In this document: in pieces, positions 41,134-49,986 of the stretch | Layout: the number at the start of each line of letters is the position of its first letter | Position numbering within the stretch: position 1 is the stretch's first letter | Source: Prorocentrum cordatum | Lineage: Eukaryota; Sar; Dinophyceae; Prorocentrales; Prorocentraceae | DNA: 64,000 bases | Assembly (NCBI GenBank): GCA_963575745.1 | Contig: CAUYUJ010015008.1 | Location: 278,504 to 342,503 of the forward strand | Direction of reading: 5' to 3' | Made by a program: the position numbers and the translations under genes | Notes under the pieces: generated by a model | The model's database searches: none | What the model was told of the DNA's origin: nothing | Seen by the model: the letters and a program-made list of their open reading frames with translations, nothing else

Positions 41134-41168
<35 letters not shown>
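41134..41168. repeat. Poly-A run of 35
   Basis: An uninterrupted forward A35, preceded by CCTTTTG and followed by CTTTCAAC, between the spacer and the KptA-like domain. It could be the tail of a short forward-strand retroposed sequence or a slippage expansion. No target duplication is obvious. Confidence 0.95.
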
Positions 41169-41170
<2 letters not shown>

Positions 41171-41185
41171 TTCAACGACGATGCA

Positions 41186-42043
41186 TCATTCCGAAATTCG
41201 TGCATGCCTTTGATGGAAAGACCAATGCTCGGACACTTCTGATCGTTGTCCCGCAAGTACAAGGGATCGATCCATGCGAGTCCCACGCGGCTGTACCTGC
41301 ACTTGGTCGTTGGGCAGAATACATATAAGCTGGACGATGCGAGCCGGAAGAATTATGCCGCTCCGGCCTGCCGACATTAAACTATCGTTTGCTGACCGCC
41401 AAATCGCCATATTATCCCGAAGCAAGTTCTTCAGACTAACCATAGCCAATACCTCGGAGTCAACACGCAGGCCAGACTGCATTCTGCTGTCGCCCGGTGA
41501 ATATGGGCAAGCATGAACAAACTGTATGCCTTTTCTCTTGGTGGTGTCGTCGGCACGGCATGACAGCCCTATGCTAAGTATACCCGGGATGTTTCCCCAC
41601 CGGGTACCATGAATAAAACAGCAAGGTGCACCTGGAATAATCAAATCTGTTATCCTCATATACAATGATTCAGGGCACTATATCCAAAGACTGCTGTGAA
41701 CATTACGTGGGCGGATGAAATATGTCTCGTGCGCCCCAGAAGCGCACTGGCACTTCTTGACCTGTAGCCTGTTTTTCTGCATCCCAGTATTGTCAACCAA
41801 GCCAATCAAGTCCAGCACAATCAATGCTTGGCATGCCCACTGGCGTGTCCTGAGATACCGACGCACAGTCTCCAGGTGTTTGTGATGATGACGATCATAT
41901 CCTTCAGGTGGCCAATGGTAGAGCAGCTCTGAAAGCTCAACCCACCCATCGAATTCGTCGACAAACGGCACTGCTCGCAGAAACCTATTGGAGAGATGGT
42001 TGTTATGAAATGGCTTATGGCGAAGAGCAGTCGCAAGCCACTC
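41186..42043 (-). pseudogene. KptA/Tpt1-like RNA 2'-phosphotransferase domain in copia polyprotein
   Basis: One phase carries all blocks of the family. ALRH at about 42028-42017 is followed by FDGWVELSELL (the usual GW..v..LL). FIRPRNVHS near 41719 corresponds to the .iRa.QGHS block. FIHGT near 41611 corresponds to YHGT, followed by GNIPGILSIGL. SGLR near 41467 has the last catalytic Arg, then SANDSLMSAG and IILPARIV. So the R-H-H-R set is visible. The enzyme family moves an internal 2'-phosphate from spliced RNA to NAD+. An in-frame TAG at 41678-41680 cuts the domain, and a TAA at 42044-42046 separates it from upstream Gag. Both lie in otherwise continuous phase, so they look like simple decay. 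Confidence 0.82.
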
Positions 42044-42655
42044 TTAGCAGCGGCGCTGCTCCTCATGGCTCAACCTTGGGGCTTGAATGTTTTTTGCGTT
42101 AAGGATCCCAATCAAGTCGTCCTTCTCCGAATGATACGTGAGCGCCAGGCGCTTACGCAAAATATTACGCACCGCCTGGCGCGCATGAGCTCCCCTGTCG
42201 GCAAGGACGGCGGCATCCTGAATATCGCACTTCACCATAATGTATCGATCAGACCCGCCATCATAATTTGGGTGATATGCTGAGTTGATCTTCTTACGAC
42301 TGGAAATGCGTAAACGGTCCCAGTACTGTTGACACTCCACGGGCACTTCCAAAGTAAGAGCAGGTTGCCCCGCAGAGCTCTGGGCAGGTTGCCCCGCAGA
42401 ACTCCGAGCTGCTGCTGATGCTGCGGGTGCGCGGGCGCCTGCCGACGACGAGGCAGCGCCTGCTGTTCTCATGGGCGCCCGAGAAGTCCTTGGCGGGGTA
42501 CTGATGTCAAAGTCCCGGCGTATCTTCTCGTTGATGTTGTAGCACTCGGCTGTCCTATCTTTGGGGGCTGCCCCTGATGCCTGCGATGTAGTTCCCAATC
42601 GTTTCTTATCGATGCCACGCCGCGTTGAAGAAACATCCCTCGATGATCCCTCCAA
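42044..42655 (-). pseudogene. Copia Gag-region frame before the KptA-like domain
   Basis: 203 residues in the same phase as the KptA-like domain. Segments: TAECYNINEKIRRDFDISTP, an Ala/Ser-rich stretch with AGQPA twice, then VECQQYWDRLRISSRKKINS and AGV-type helix ARQAVRNILRKRLALTYHSE. No family was recognised. It ends in TAA only three bases before KptA-like sequence continues. Confidence 0.45.
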
Positions 42656-44180
42656 TGTCGGCGCCCAGCCAGTCCCGTGTGTCCGGCCAGGCGTAGGGCC
42701 GCGACGTGGTACAAGGTCCTTCGGCCCAGGAGTGCTGGAGCCTCGAGATGCAACTGCTGCGGCGGCCGCTGCTGGTCCTCGGGATCGACGTCGGTCAGCA
42801 GGTTGCCCCGCAGGTCGATGTTGCTATCTCCAGGGTTAGGATCATCTGGGCTCTTCCTTTTGTTTGGGCGGTGGTCTGCGCTGATCAGGTCCGAGCGACT
42901 TAGACGGACTCGACAAATCCGAAGATGGAGAAATCTCAGTAGGCGGATCTGTCTTCGGCTTGGGAGCCGCCTTGGCCGTTGCCCCTGCAGGTACCCAAGG
43001 CCCATAGCGCGCGGGATCCTTGCCAGGGCCCAGGTATATCCCGTCAGGCGCTTTGAGCGCCAGATTATTGATAATGGCTTTTTTCCTCCCAGAGAAGAGA
43101 TACTTGGTAGAGCCAAGCCTCCGTTTTATTATAGCCTTTTCCTTGCCTACACCTCCAGCGCGGCAGGCAATCCGTCTTCCCGGAGAAAAGTCCACATCTT
43201 CTGTGACAACGTACTTGGGATCGATAGGGGCGCCCGCTTCGTGCGCGATGTCCGCAATGTCCGCGCCGGCGGTGAGGGCGTCGGAGAAGTCCGAGCCGTG
43301 CCCTGCAGGAGCTGCTTCCGCGGGGTCTCTTCGGCCATTGCTTCAATTTCAGCGGCATCAGCTTCTTATTGATCATCTTCTTCTGATTCGGGCGAAGCAG
43401 GTTTCCCCGCGTGCCAATCACGATAAAACTGCTTCAAATAATGAAGACGTGAAAAGTGTTTCCATATTCTGAGAGATAAGGATATTTCGTGAACTGTAGC
43501 TTGCTCGTAGTCGTTCTCCGTCAACTGCTCCGTATACGGCGCTCCATTAGGATCGGCGCAGCAACCCCGACCATCACCATGAGACCAAGCCCACGGAGTC
43601 TTTTTTTAAGTTCGGGCTTCTTGATGGGCGCCTCATGGGGCAGCCAAGCCTGCGGTCGGCATGTTCGGGGCATGTGCAGACAACGCCTCTGTGAAGCTTC
43701 CGTTCCTCGACGATAGCTCTCTCGAGGTCGCGCCTGGTAATCTTTTTCTTGCGTTTTGACAGCTCCTGTCCTTGTTGAGCGACTGATATTGCCGTCTTCA
43801 TCACGTTCAACATTGCGAAGAAAATACCAGTGACGAATCCGGTGCTGAGTCCAACCCTTGTTCAACCAATATCGCATCTTATCTCTCCGCATGCACTGAC
43901 GAGCCAATCCAGCTTCCGCGTAGCCAACAAGGCGCTGCATTCCGCCCACTGGATATTCTTCTTGCGGTTGATGCTCCTGAGGCGGGTGCCCCCGCAGACG
44001 CCCCTCCTCGGGGGCGTGTCGGGTCTATTGGTCAGCCATGGGCGGGCCTTTGGAGTTCTCGCGCCAGGAGGATGAGGGCGCTGAAGGCCGCTAGAGCGAG
44101 CGCCACTGGAGCGCGCGCGCACGGTCGGGTGAGCGACTGGGGATCCGACCGCGACGTACCAGACGATCATTATCTTCCCA
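42656..44180 (-). pseudogene. Poorly resolved copia polyprotein region
   Basis: Short overlapping reverse frames (43949-43521: IRHWYFLRNVERDEDGNISR; 43195-42842: KAPDGIYLGPGKDPARYGPW) read as pieces of one Lys/Arg-rich protein with several frameshifts. Hairpin motifs occur at 42798, 43397 and 43982. No domain identified. Confidence 0.35.
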
Positions 44181-44929
44181 TTATTCGTCATCGTCGTCGG
44201 CGCGATACTTTTTCCTCCAGACCTGGCGGCCGGTCGATCGCTCCTGGCAGCTCATGGAGCGGTCCGAAGCTACAAATGCGTATTGCATTCCTTCATTATG
44301 GCCAAGTTCGTATTGAATGCGCTCAGACAGATCACTCACGTGTCGCGGCTTCCCTAGCAAAGGGCCATCCTCACTCAACTCCATGTTTGTCTGATTTCCA
44401 ATGGCCCGAGGATCAAACATCAACTGTATTTCCTCTTCTGCCGCAGGAATAATGGTTTCTGAATCTGCGGGTGTCCCCGCCATTTCGGCATCTCCTTCGG
44501 CGGGCACGTGGAAGTTCTCGACAAGCTCAATATCTGCAGGTTGCCCCGCGATGGGTCTGCCCAGCCAGTCTGCCAGATCAATACCATTGCGGCCAGTGCA
44601 TACCTCCTCGAGCAGCTCGTCTGCGTAATTCTCGAGGGACAACTGGCACTCAAATTTCTGGCAGCCATGAAGGTAACAACTGCAACTGAGCTATCGGCAC
44701 GGTCGGCTAAAAGTGACTCCCAATCAACATACTGTATATCTGAATCAGTTTGAGCCACATGTATCGACGGACCTCTGTCTCTCCCATCGCCCTGAGGGCA
44801 TTCGCGGCGAAAGTGCTGCGTGCTATGGCATATGTCACACTCCATAGTTTTGCCATTGACATACTTCGGGTTTCCCCGACGTACCTTACCATTTCCTGAG
44901 GTATGCCTACGATTCCTGCCTGCACCCAA
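44181..44929 (-). pseudogene. Copia Gag zinc knuckle and acidic tail
   Basis: Frame 44929-44420: GKVRRGNPKYVNGKTMECDI, with C31, C34, H39, C44 forming a CX2CX4HX4C retroviral zinc knuckle at about 44839-44798, the RNA-binding part of Gag. Frame 44642-44181 continues in another phase with an acidic region (ENYADELLEEVCTGRNGI; AGQPADIELVENFHVPAEGD; AGTPADSETIIPAAEEEI). AGQPA and AGTPA are encoded by hairpin motifs at 44536 and 44467. Confidence 0.7.
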
Positions 44930-45563
44930 GAATATATATTCGTAGTGTGGCCAGGAATGTTAATATGCCTCTGCCATGCAATCGCCGACGCTTACATTTT
45001 CCCTTACCTCGACCCCTGTCTTGTCCCTTGAGTGCTCGTCGGACGATACGCCGTGCCTTACAACTGGCGGCTTCAGAAATTGCCTCCATATGCGCTTGTG
45101 TTTCTGGTATCCTAAGAATAACCATTGCGCCCGATGCTCTTCCGATAAGTATGTAGGCACATCGGAGTAGTCAAGGGCCGTGGCCTCGTCGCCCGAAGAC
45201 GCATCGGCGTCAGCACTGGGGTCGAAGTCAGACTCGGCAGGTTGCCCCGCTGACCCCTATTAGGGTCGTGGCCTGCGCGGGGGATACCACATCGGGCGGC
45301 CCCTGAAACCTGGCCCAGGAGTCTTGCGACCCCGAGGCCGATCCACCGCGTTGAGCCAGTAGCGTAGTGGTCTGAGTTGGTCGTGGATCGTCATTGCAGA
45401 CGTTATTTGCAGGTTGCCCTGCGTTTGCCCCAGCGTGGAAGGTCTCGGTTCGATGACCGCGACTGAAGATACCACCAATATTGCCCGTGATTCTCTCAGC
45501 AATGTGCACACATGACCTCGCGCGCTCAAGCGGGGCGCCAACCTGTTGCTGGTCTCTCGGCAT
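44930..45563 (-). pseudogene. Copia Gag C-terminal linker
   Basis: Frames 45563-45228 and 45125-44907. The latter has LRIPETQAHMEAISEAASCK, then KGQDRGRGKGKCKRRRLHGR, a basic stretch just before the zinc knuckle. Hairpin motifs at 45237 and 45409 encode AGQPA. Broken by frameshifts. Confidence 0.5.
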
Positions 45564-45621
45564 GCGGTGGTTTAGTGGCTACAGGAGCTGCTGTGCACGC
45601 GATGCCCCCCACTCCAAGAGC

Positions 45622-46755
45622 TCAGAATAAAATAAGCGCTGAGATTTGGAAGTTTGGGATGTTAAAGTCTGCCGTTTCAACTTCAGAGCGGGCCATCTCG
45701 AAGCGCGCTAACGTCTGGTCGATCCGCCCCCCCGCATGGACTCGGAAGTCAATGGGAGCTGAACCAGAGTTGAGTTGGCGCTCCTCTTCAAAATTCTCGA
45801 ACGTCGTGCTTGAAAGGAACGCGATGTAGGCGGCGCCGTCGGCATGGCGGAAACCGATGTTAACGCCAAATGTGATAACCGCCGGGCGGACTCTCATGGC
45901 AACGGTCCGTGCGAGACCCCCCAAACCTCGCTGCAGGGCTGCAGCTTGCTGGGAGGGCCTCATGTTGCCTGTGACCACGTTGATCCAGGCATGTACCTCG
46001 CGGACGAATTCGCGAAAAAGGTACCTGACCAGCTGGGCCCCAATGGGGGCCGGTCGTCGTTCTTGCGTCGCCTCCGCCACGCACATCCCCCACCGCGCGC
46101 CCGATGGCGACCCGCGTGAGCCCAGAGATAGTAACACCAATCCAGTGGCCTCGTAAGTCGTACTTGGTTGGGGCTTCCGATGTGCGGTCGTGAGTCTGCG
46201 TGGGGGCGGAGGCGGCGCCGCATCGCATCGCACGCTTCCATGCATTATGTCTTCGAAGAAGTTTCCAAGTGGAGTAGGTGGGTGGACTTCAGGAGTGCAG
46301 TAGCGCAGGGATGTAGGACGAAAGTAAAAGGCCTCCGCGCAAGCGGAGGTGTCACTGCGAGCGGCCTCGCTATACTGCGCAGTTATATACATTCCTCGGC
46401 GCAGACCCACTGCACCCTGATGTTCCACCACGTCTGTAGTCCACCAGATATCGCCGTGGATGGCGAGGAGTAGAGCTAGAGCTGACCACCATGGGCCAGC
46501 TCGGCTACCAAATTTGAATGGGGCTTGGAGGCCCAACCAACAGCTTCGCCGTAGGCGAAGCCCAGCTCCCGCTCTGTTGTTCCGTAGTAACGATAGTTCC
46601 AATAGTAAGGGGCGAGCCATCTCAAGCAGCATTTTGGCATCGATGGCACATGATACACCTCGCGCTGAGGTGTAGTCAGATCTGGGCGGCCGGCCGCTTG
46701 AGCCACGCGGCCGCAGGCGCGCGTTCGCTTCCGCCCCGCATGTACCCCGGCTCAC
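45622..46755 (-). pseudogene. Copia Gag capsid-like region
   Basis: A 377-codon uninterrupted frame opening at GTG, ending just before the other Gag frames. LFREFVREVHAWINVVTGNM, LQRGLGGLARTVAMRV, YIAFLSSTTFENFEEERQLN and GRIDQTLARFEMARSEVETA have the spacing of helices in copia Gag of dinoflagellates (the UBN2-like pattern of a Trp-containing helix, a Leu-Gly helix and a charged RFE/RAE helix). The N-terminal 120 residues are less convincing. I take this as the 5'-most visible part of the element; the LTR was not found. Confidence 0.5.
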
Positions 46756-47029
46756 TTTAAAGTCACAAGACGGCCGCAGCTGCTCTTGGAGACCCCTCAG
46801 GACCCCTCCAACAGCCTAACGCCACTGAAAAACCGATGGGCAATTGATGAGTTGCACCTTCTCGCCTTTTCGCTTCCGACGCGCCCTCGAGGCCTCAGCG
46901 CGGCTCCAAGATGGCCCGAGAGAGCTCCAAGAAGGGCCCAAGAGGCCTCCAAGACGGCCCCAAGAGCGCCCAAGATGCCCCCCAGAGGGCACCAAGAGCG
47001 CCCCAAGAGGCGGTTTGGAAAGCTCTCAA

Positions 47030-47070
<41 letters not shown>

Positions 47071-47454
47071 CTCGATAAGGGGCCCCGCGCCCTTTTGATC
47101 GATGGTCTGCAAGATGGCCCCAAAAGGCCCGCCGAAGCTCCCAAGAGAATCCCAGGAGCCCCAAGAGGGCCCCAAGAAGGCCCGATAAAGCCCCAAGAGG
47201 GTTCCAAGAGGGCCCCTGGAGGCACCTGGCAGGCTCCGAAGAGGCCCCAGAGCGGCCTCAGAGAGCCCAAGATGACCTCCAAGATGACCCAGACAGCCCA
47301 AGCTGGCTCAAGATGGCCCCCGAGATGCTCCAAACGGCCTCACGGCCGCTCCGAGAGCGCCCGGGAGCGCCCCAATAGAGCCCCAAGAAGCGGTTTGCGG
47401 GCAAATCCCAAGAGGGCCCCAGGAGGGCCCCCAAAACTCCCAGAGAGGACCAGC
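46756..47454 (+). repeat. Module B: CCAAGAGGCCC-type minisatellite with a poly-G run
   Basis: A short degenerate unit (CCCCAAGAGGGCC, AAGATGGCCCC) repeats over about 550 bp, giving KRPPRRPQE-like frames that I regard as artefacts. The same unit forms 54723-54975, 55200-55390 and 59656-59965. Confidence 0.88.
47030..47070. repeat. Poly-G run of 41
   Basis: 41 consecutive G on the forward strand within module B. Such a run could form stacked quadruplexes or may be inflated by sequencing. Confidence 0.95.
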
Positions 47455-47690
47455 AGCAGCAGCAGCAGCAGCCGCAATACTACCTCTAGATGGTTCCACA
47501 AACCCTCGTCCGCGTCGTCCTCATCCTAGTCCTCGTCCTCCTCGTTCTCGCCCTTTTCCGCGCCCCCTCGCCCTCCTCGTCCTCCTCGTCCTCTTCGCCC
47601 ACCTCGGCCCCTTCGCCCCCCCCCTCCCCCCCCTCTTCCTCCTCCCCCCCCCTCTCTTCCCCTCGCCCCCGCGCGGCCCCCGGGAATGGC
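47455..47690. repeat. CAG and CTC/TCC microsatellites
   Basis: A short CAG run at 47454-47472 is followed by a C/T-rich stretch (GTCCTCCTCGTCCTC, CCCCCCCTCCCCCC) from about 47515 to 47665. Open frames across it are Ser/Pro artefacts. Confidence 0.85.
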
Positions 47691-49145
47691 CCGGAACGGC
47701 CGCCCCTTCGCTCCCAGAGATCTCTCGGCCCACCCCGGTTGCTCGCTCCGTTTCCTTAGATGTTTCTATTCGCCCCTTTTTCCCGTCAGCTCTCGCGGGC
47801 AGGGCTTCGCGCTGGGCTGGCGGGGATCTTTGTCGCAACCGCGGGCGAAGGCGCCAGCGGCGTCGCGGGCCGGCTCGGGCCACGAGCAGAACTAATTGCC
47901 TGACGCGCGCGCAGACAACACAACCTGGCGGGGGCATTTCTTGATCGCGACCGCGAGCGGGCACCCGCGCGGCGTCAAAAGGTCGCGCGGTTCAGGAAGA
48001 GGCCGCTGCGCCGAGCCAGCGCAACGCGGCGCCGCGGGCGAAGCAGGGGCGCGCCGCAACGAGGAAAGCGAAGAGCAAGAGAGAGCGACAACACGAAGAA
48101 GAAAACGAAGAGCAAGAAAGAGCACCGCAAGAGAGAAAGGAACACGAAAGGAGCGGGAAGAAGAAAAAGAGCACGAGCCGCATCTCAGAGGTATAAGATC
48201 GAGTAGGTGAACACCCTGAACCTGTCGCACTCCGTGTACTTGTCGTAAGCGGGCGACCGGGAGCTCTAGTCTACCTATTCAGCAAGCGGACGCCGAAACC
48301 TCGCGCAAGGACAATGTGGCCGCAGGGCCCGGGAGCAGTCAGCGACAGCGAAGAACGCGTCAGTGGAAGCCCGGGCAGCGCCCTCATCGCAGACCAAGTA
48401 GCAGTGCCCACGGCCGTCTCCAATGCCGCCGCGAAGCCGCGAGAGCGCGTGGGGCCCACCGCCCCGCGCGCCCCGGGGGGGGCACGGGGGCCGGAGGCGC
48501 CCGACGGATAGGGGCAGAGGACAGCCGCCGGAAACTCGGTTAGCTTCAGAGGGGGGCGGCTGACAACCGCCGGAAGGTGGGTGCTCGCGTCAGCATTGCC
48601 TGAGACCAGCCCACGGCCCTGGGGGCGCAGCTAACAGCCGCGGGCGAAGGCAGGGCAGGGTCCTGATTTCATCGCGCATGAGAAACATGCCAACCCCTGA
48701 AACAGGCGACATGCCACGCTGACCCTCCCCATTCGCCTCCATCCCTGTAAACGAATGCAATGCGGCGCCGTCCGATACCATCCTCCAGAGCCACCGTCAT
48801 TCGCATCGAAAGGTAGCACAACAGCACGCGCAAAGTCGTGAAGCATGCCACATCAGCACAAAGCCCTACAGTAACACTACAAGTCGCACGCATCACACGC
48901 GCATCACCATGTCCACCGTCACCCGCGCTTTCATCAGTTAACTCACACGCACAAACAACGCAACACAAACAGTAACAGAAGGTCATGGAGGAGGAGAGGG
49001 AGGAAGAAGCATGAACAGTGTTGTGCAGTCTTTTCGCATCATCTTTGCGATCGCGGTAGTCTTCCGATAGCCGTGTCGGGTCAGGGACTCGCGACATGAA
49101 TCCCGAAAGGTTGGCGAGTGCCCGTTGCCCCAGCTCCCAGGAAAC
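47691..49145. other. Intergenic; no convincing gene
   Basis: A GC-rich stretch (47700-48060), an A/G-rich stretch (48060-48190, AGAGAAAGGAACACGAAAGG) and mixed sequence. A forward frame 47896-48210 (KRRARKSTAREKGTRKEREE) is low-complexity. Reverse frames between 48590 and 49204 show no domain. No repeat of the families described here was seen at 48200-49100. Confidence 0.4.
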
Positions 49146-49517
49146 ATGCCCAAGTCTGCAATGACGGCCAGCCAATTGAAGGCCAAGGTTTCGGAGGAGC
49201 GCAAGAAGTCGCGTCAGCGGCGCAAGCAGATCTCACCCCTTCAGGCTAAGGTCTCGCTTCATATTGTTCGCACGCTCGCCCAGACAAGCAAGGCCACGCG
49301 AGACGCGGCGAGGGTGCGCGATATGGTCAGGGCCTTGAAAAGGGAGAAGGTCGCCTTCAAGACGGCAATGCTCCAGGCGGAGAAGCAAGGGGACAAAGCA
49401 ATTGCCTCGCTTTCTGTCGTTCGCCCGCGTTCTTCCGCGCGCCCCCCGCGGATCCGCCGCCCCGGGCGCGCCCGCGGCGAGCCGGCCTCTTGCTCTGGGG
49501 GCAGTGGGGGCGATTAG
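49146..49517 (+). CDS. Small coiled-coil protein, unknown
   Basis: From the ATG at 49146 (MPKSAMTASQLKAKVSEERK) the frame gives about 123 residues: a Lys/Arg/Gln-rich coiled coil over residues 6-88 (RDAARVRDMVRALKREKVAF, then KTAMLQAEKQGDKAIASLSV), then an Arg/Pro/Gly tail. No family was recognised. It lies about 440 bp upstream of an SL relic on the same strand. It may be an independent gene or a remnant of the same repeat-borne gene family. Confidence 0.4.
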   Translation: MPKSAMTASQLKAKVSEERKKSRQRRKQISPLQAKVSLHIVRTLAQTSKATRDAARVRDMVRALKREKVAFKTAMLQAEKQGDKAIASLSVVRPRSSARPPRIRRPGRARGEPASCSGGSGGD

Positions 49518-49955
49518 CGTGATCGCACGGCGCAGTCTTTGAAGGCGCGGCGCAGCCTCCAGTCCAACTGCTGCCTTTTTTTCAGCAGCCTCGAGCACGG
49601 CGGATGACGATTGGAGGGCGGTCCTGGGGCAGTCCGGGTATGAGAATTGCAGTCGGGGCGGCGATGATTTGCACGCGCGTTTGTAGCAATTTTAGGTGGC
49701 AGCATCTTGGCGCACGGGTGCCGCCCATGCGGGAGGGGGAAGGGTTGCCCTGGACAGCCATTCGCCGCGCGCGCATTTATGCCAGGATCCTTCAGGACGA
49801 GGCCTTCGCAGTGGGAGAGAATGTTCTAGGTTCTAAGAAGCATCGCTGCGTCGTGGGGCGGGTCGCCTTCCGCCCATCAGCCAGGCCAGCCACAATTTGA
49901 GATGCGCAATCAAAGCTCGAAACAGCGAATGACTGCTCCCGCGAAACCTTTGCCA

Positions 49956-49976
49956 TCCGTAGCATTTCGGCTCAAG
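49956..49976 (+). other. Spliced leader relic, forward strand
   Basis: TCCGTAGC-ATTTCGGCTCAAG: compared with the DinoSL there is one deleted base and one T-to-C change (about 19 of 21 core positions match). An ATG follows 10 nt later at 49987. This is the only forward-strand leader found. Confidence 0.75.
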
Positions 49977-49986
49977 CGCTTCCAGC

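Larger units (their letters stand above)
28766..45422 (-). repeat. Dispersed 14-bp hairpin motif GCRGG-N4-CCYGC, 19 exact copies
   Basis: Exact copies start at 30827, 32025, 32140, 33435, 38166, 38431, 38793, 39526, 39628, 40879, 42360, 42384, 42798, 43397, 43982, 44467, 44536, 45237 and 45409. Variants lie at 28766 (5-nt loop), 40127 (one mismatch) and 44866 (TCGGG...CCCGA, paired change). The commonest form is GCAGGTTGCCCCGC; on the element's RNA this is GCGGG-GCAA-CCUGC, a 5-bp stem with a GNRA-type loop. In one phase it encodes A-G-x-P-A. It is confined to copia sequence and missing from the foreign insert. Confidence 0.93.
28375..46755 (-). mobile_element. Giant Ty1/copia-like retrotransposon with extra domains
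   Basis: Reverse-strand order: Gag capsid-like region (46755-45622), CCHC knuckle (about 44839-44798), KptA/Tpt1-like domain (42043-41186), RING-H2 (39986-39817), aspartic protease (near 39001), possible methyltransferase-like halves (38002-37204 and about 33330-32900), integrase (31910-30985), RT (29853-29130), RNase H (29060 to about 28375). Integrase before RT defines copia order. About 33.66-37.2 kb (outer edge uncertain) is foreign DNA splitting the element. The 3' end stops inside RNase H at a poly-C tract. No LTRs were found. Almost every domain lies in a different phase with stops, so it is an old copy. About 15 kb of element sequence is exceptional for copia. Confidence 0.8.

Noticed and set aside
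46699-46719. CTTGAGCCACGCGGC as a reverse leader relic near the Gag start
   Set aside because: The first nine bases match but the rest does not; no better than chance in GC-rich DNA and not at a feature boundary.
28375-46755. LTRs at the ends of the copia element
   Set aside because: I looked for direct repeats flanking 28.4 and 46.7 kb and saw none; the 3' end is truncated inside RNase H.
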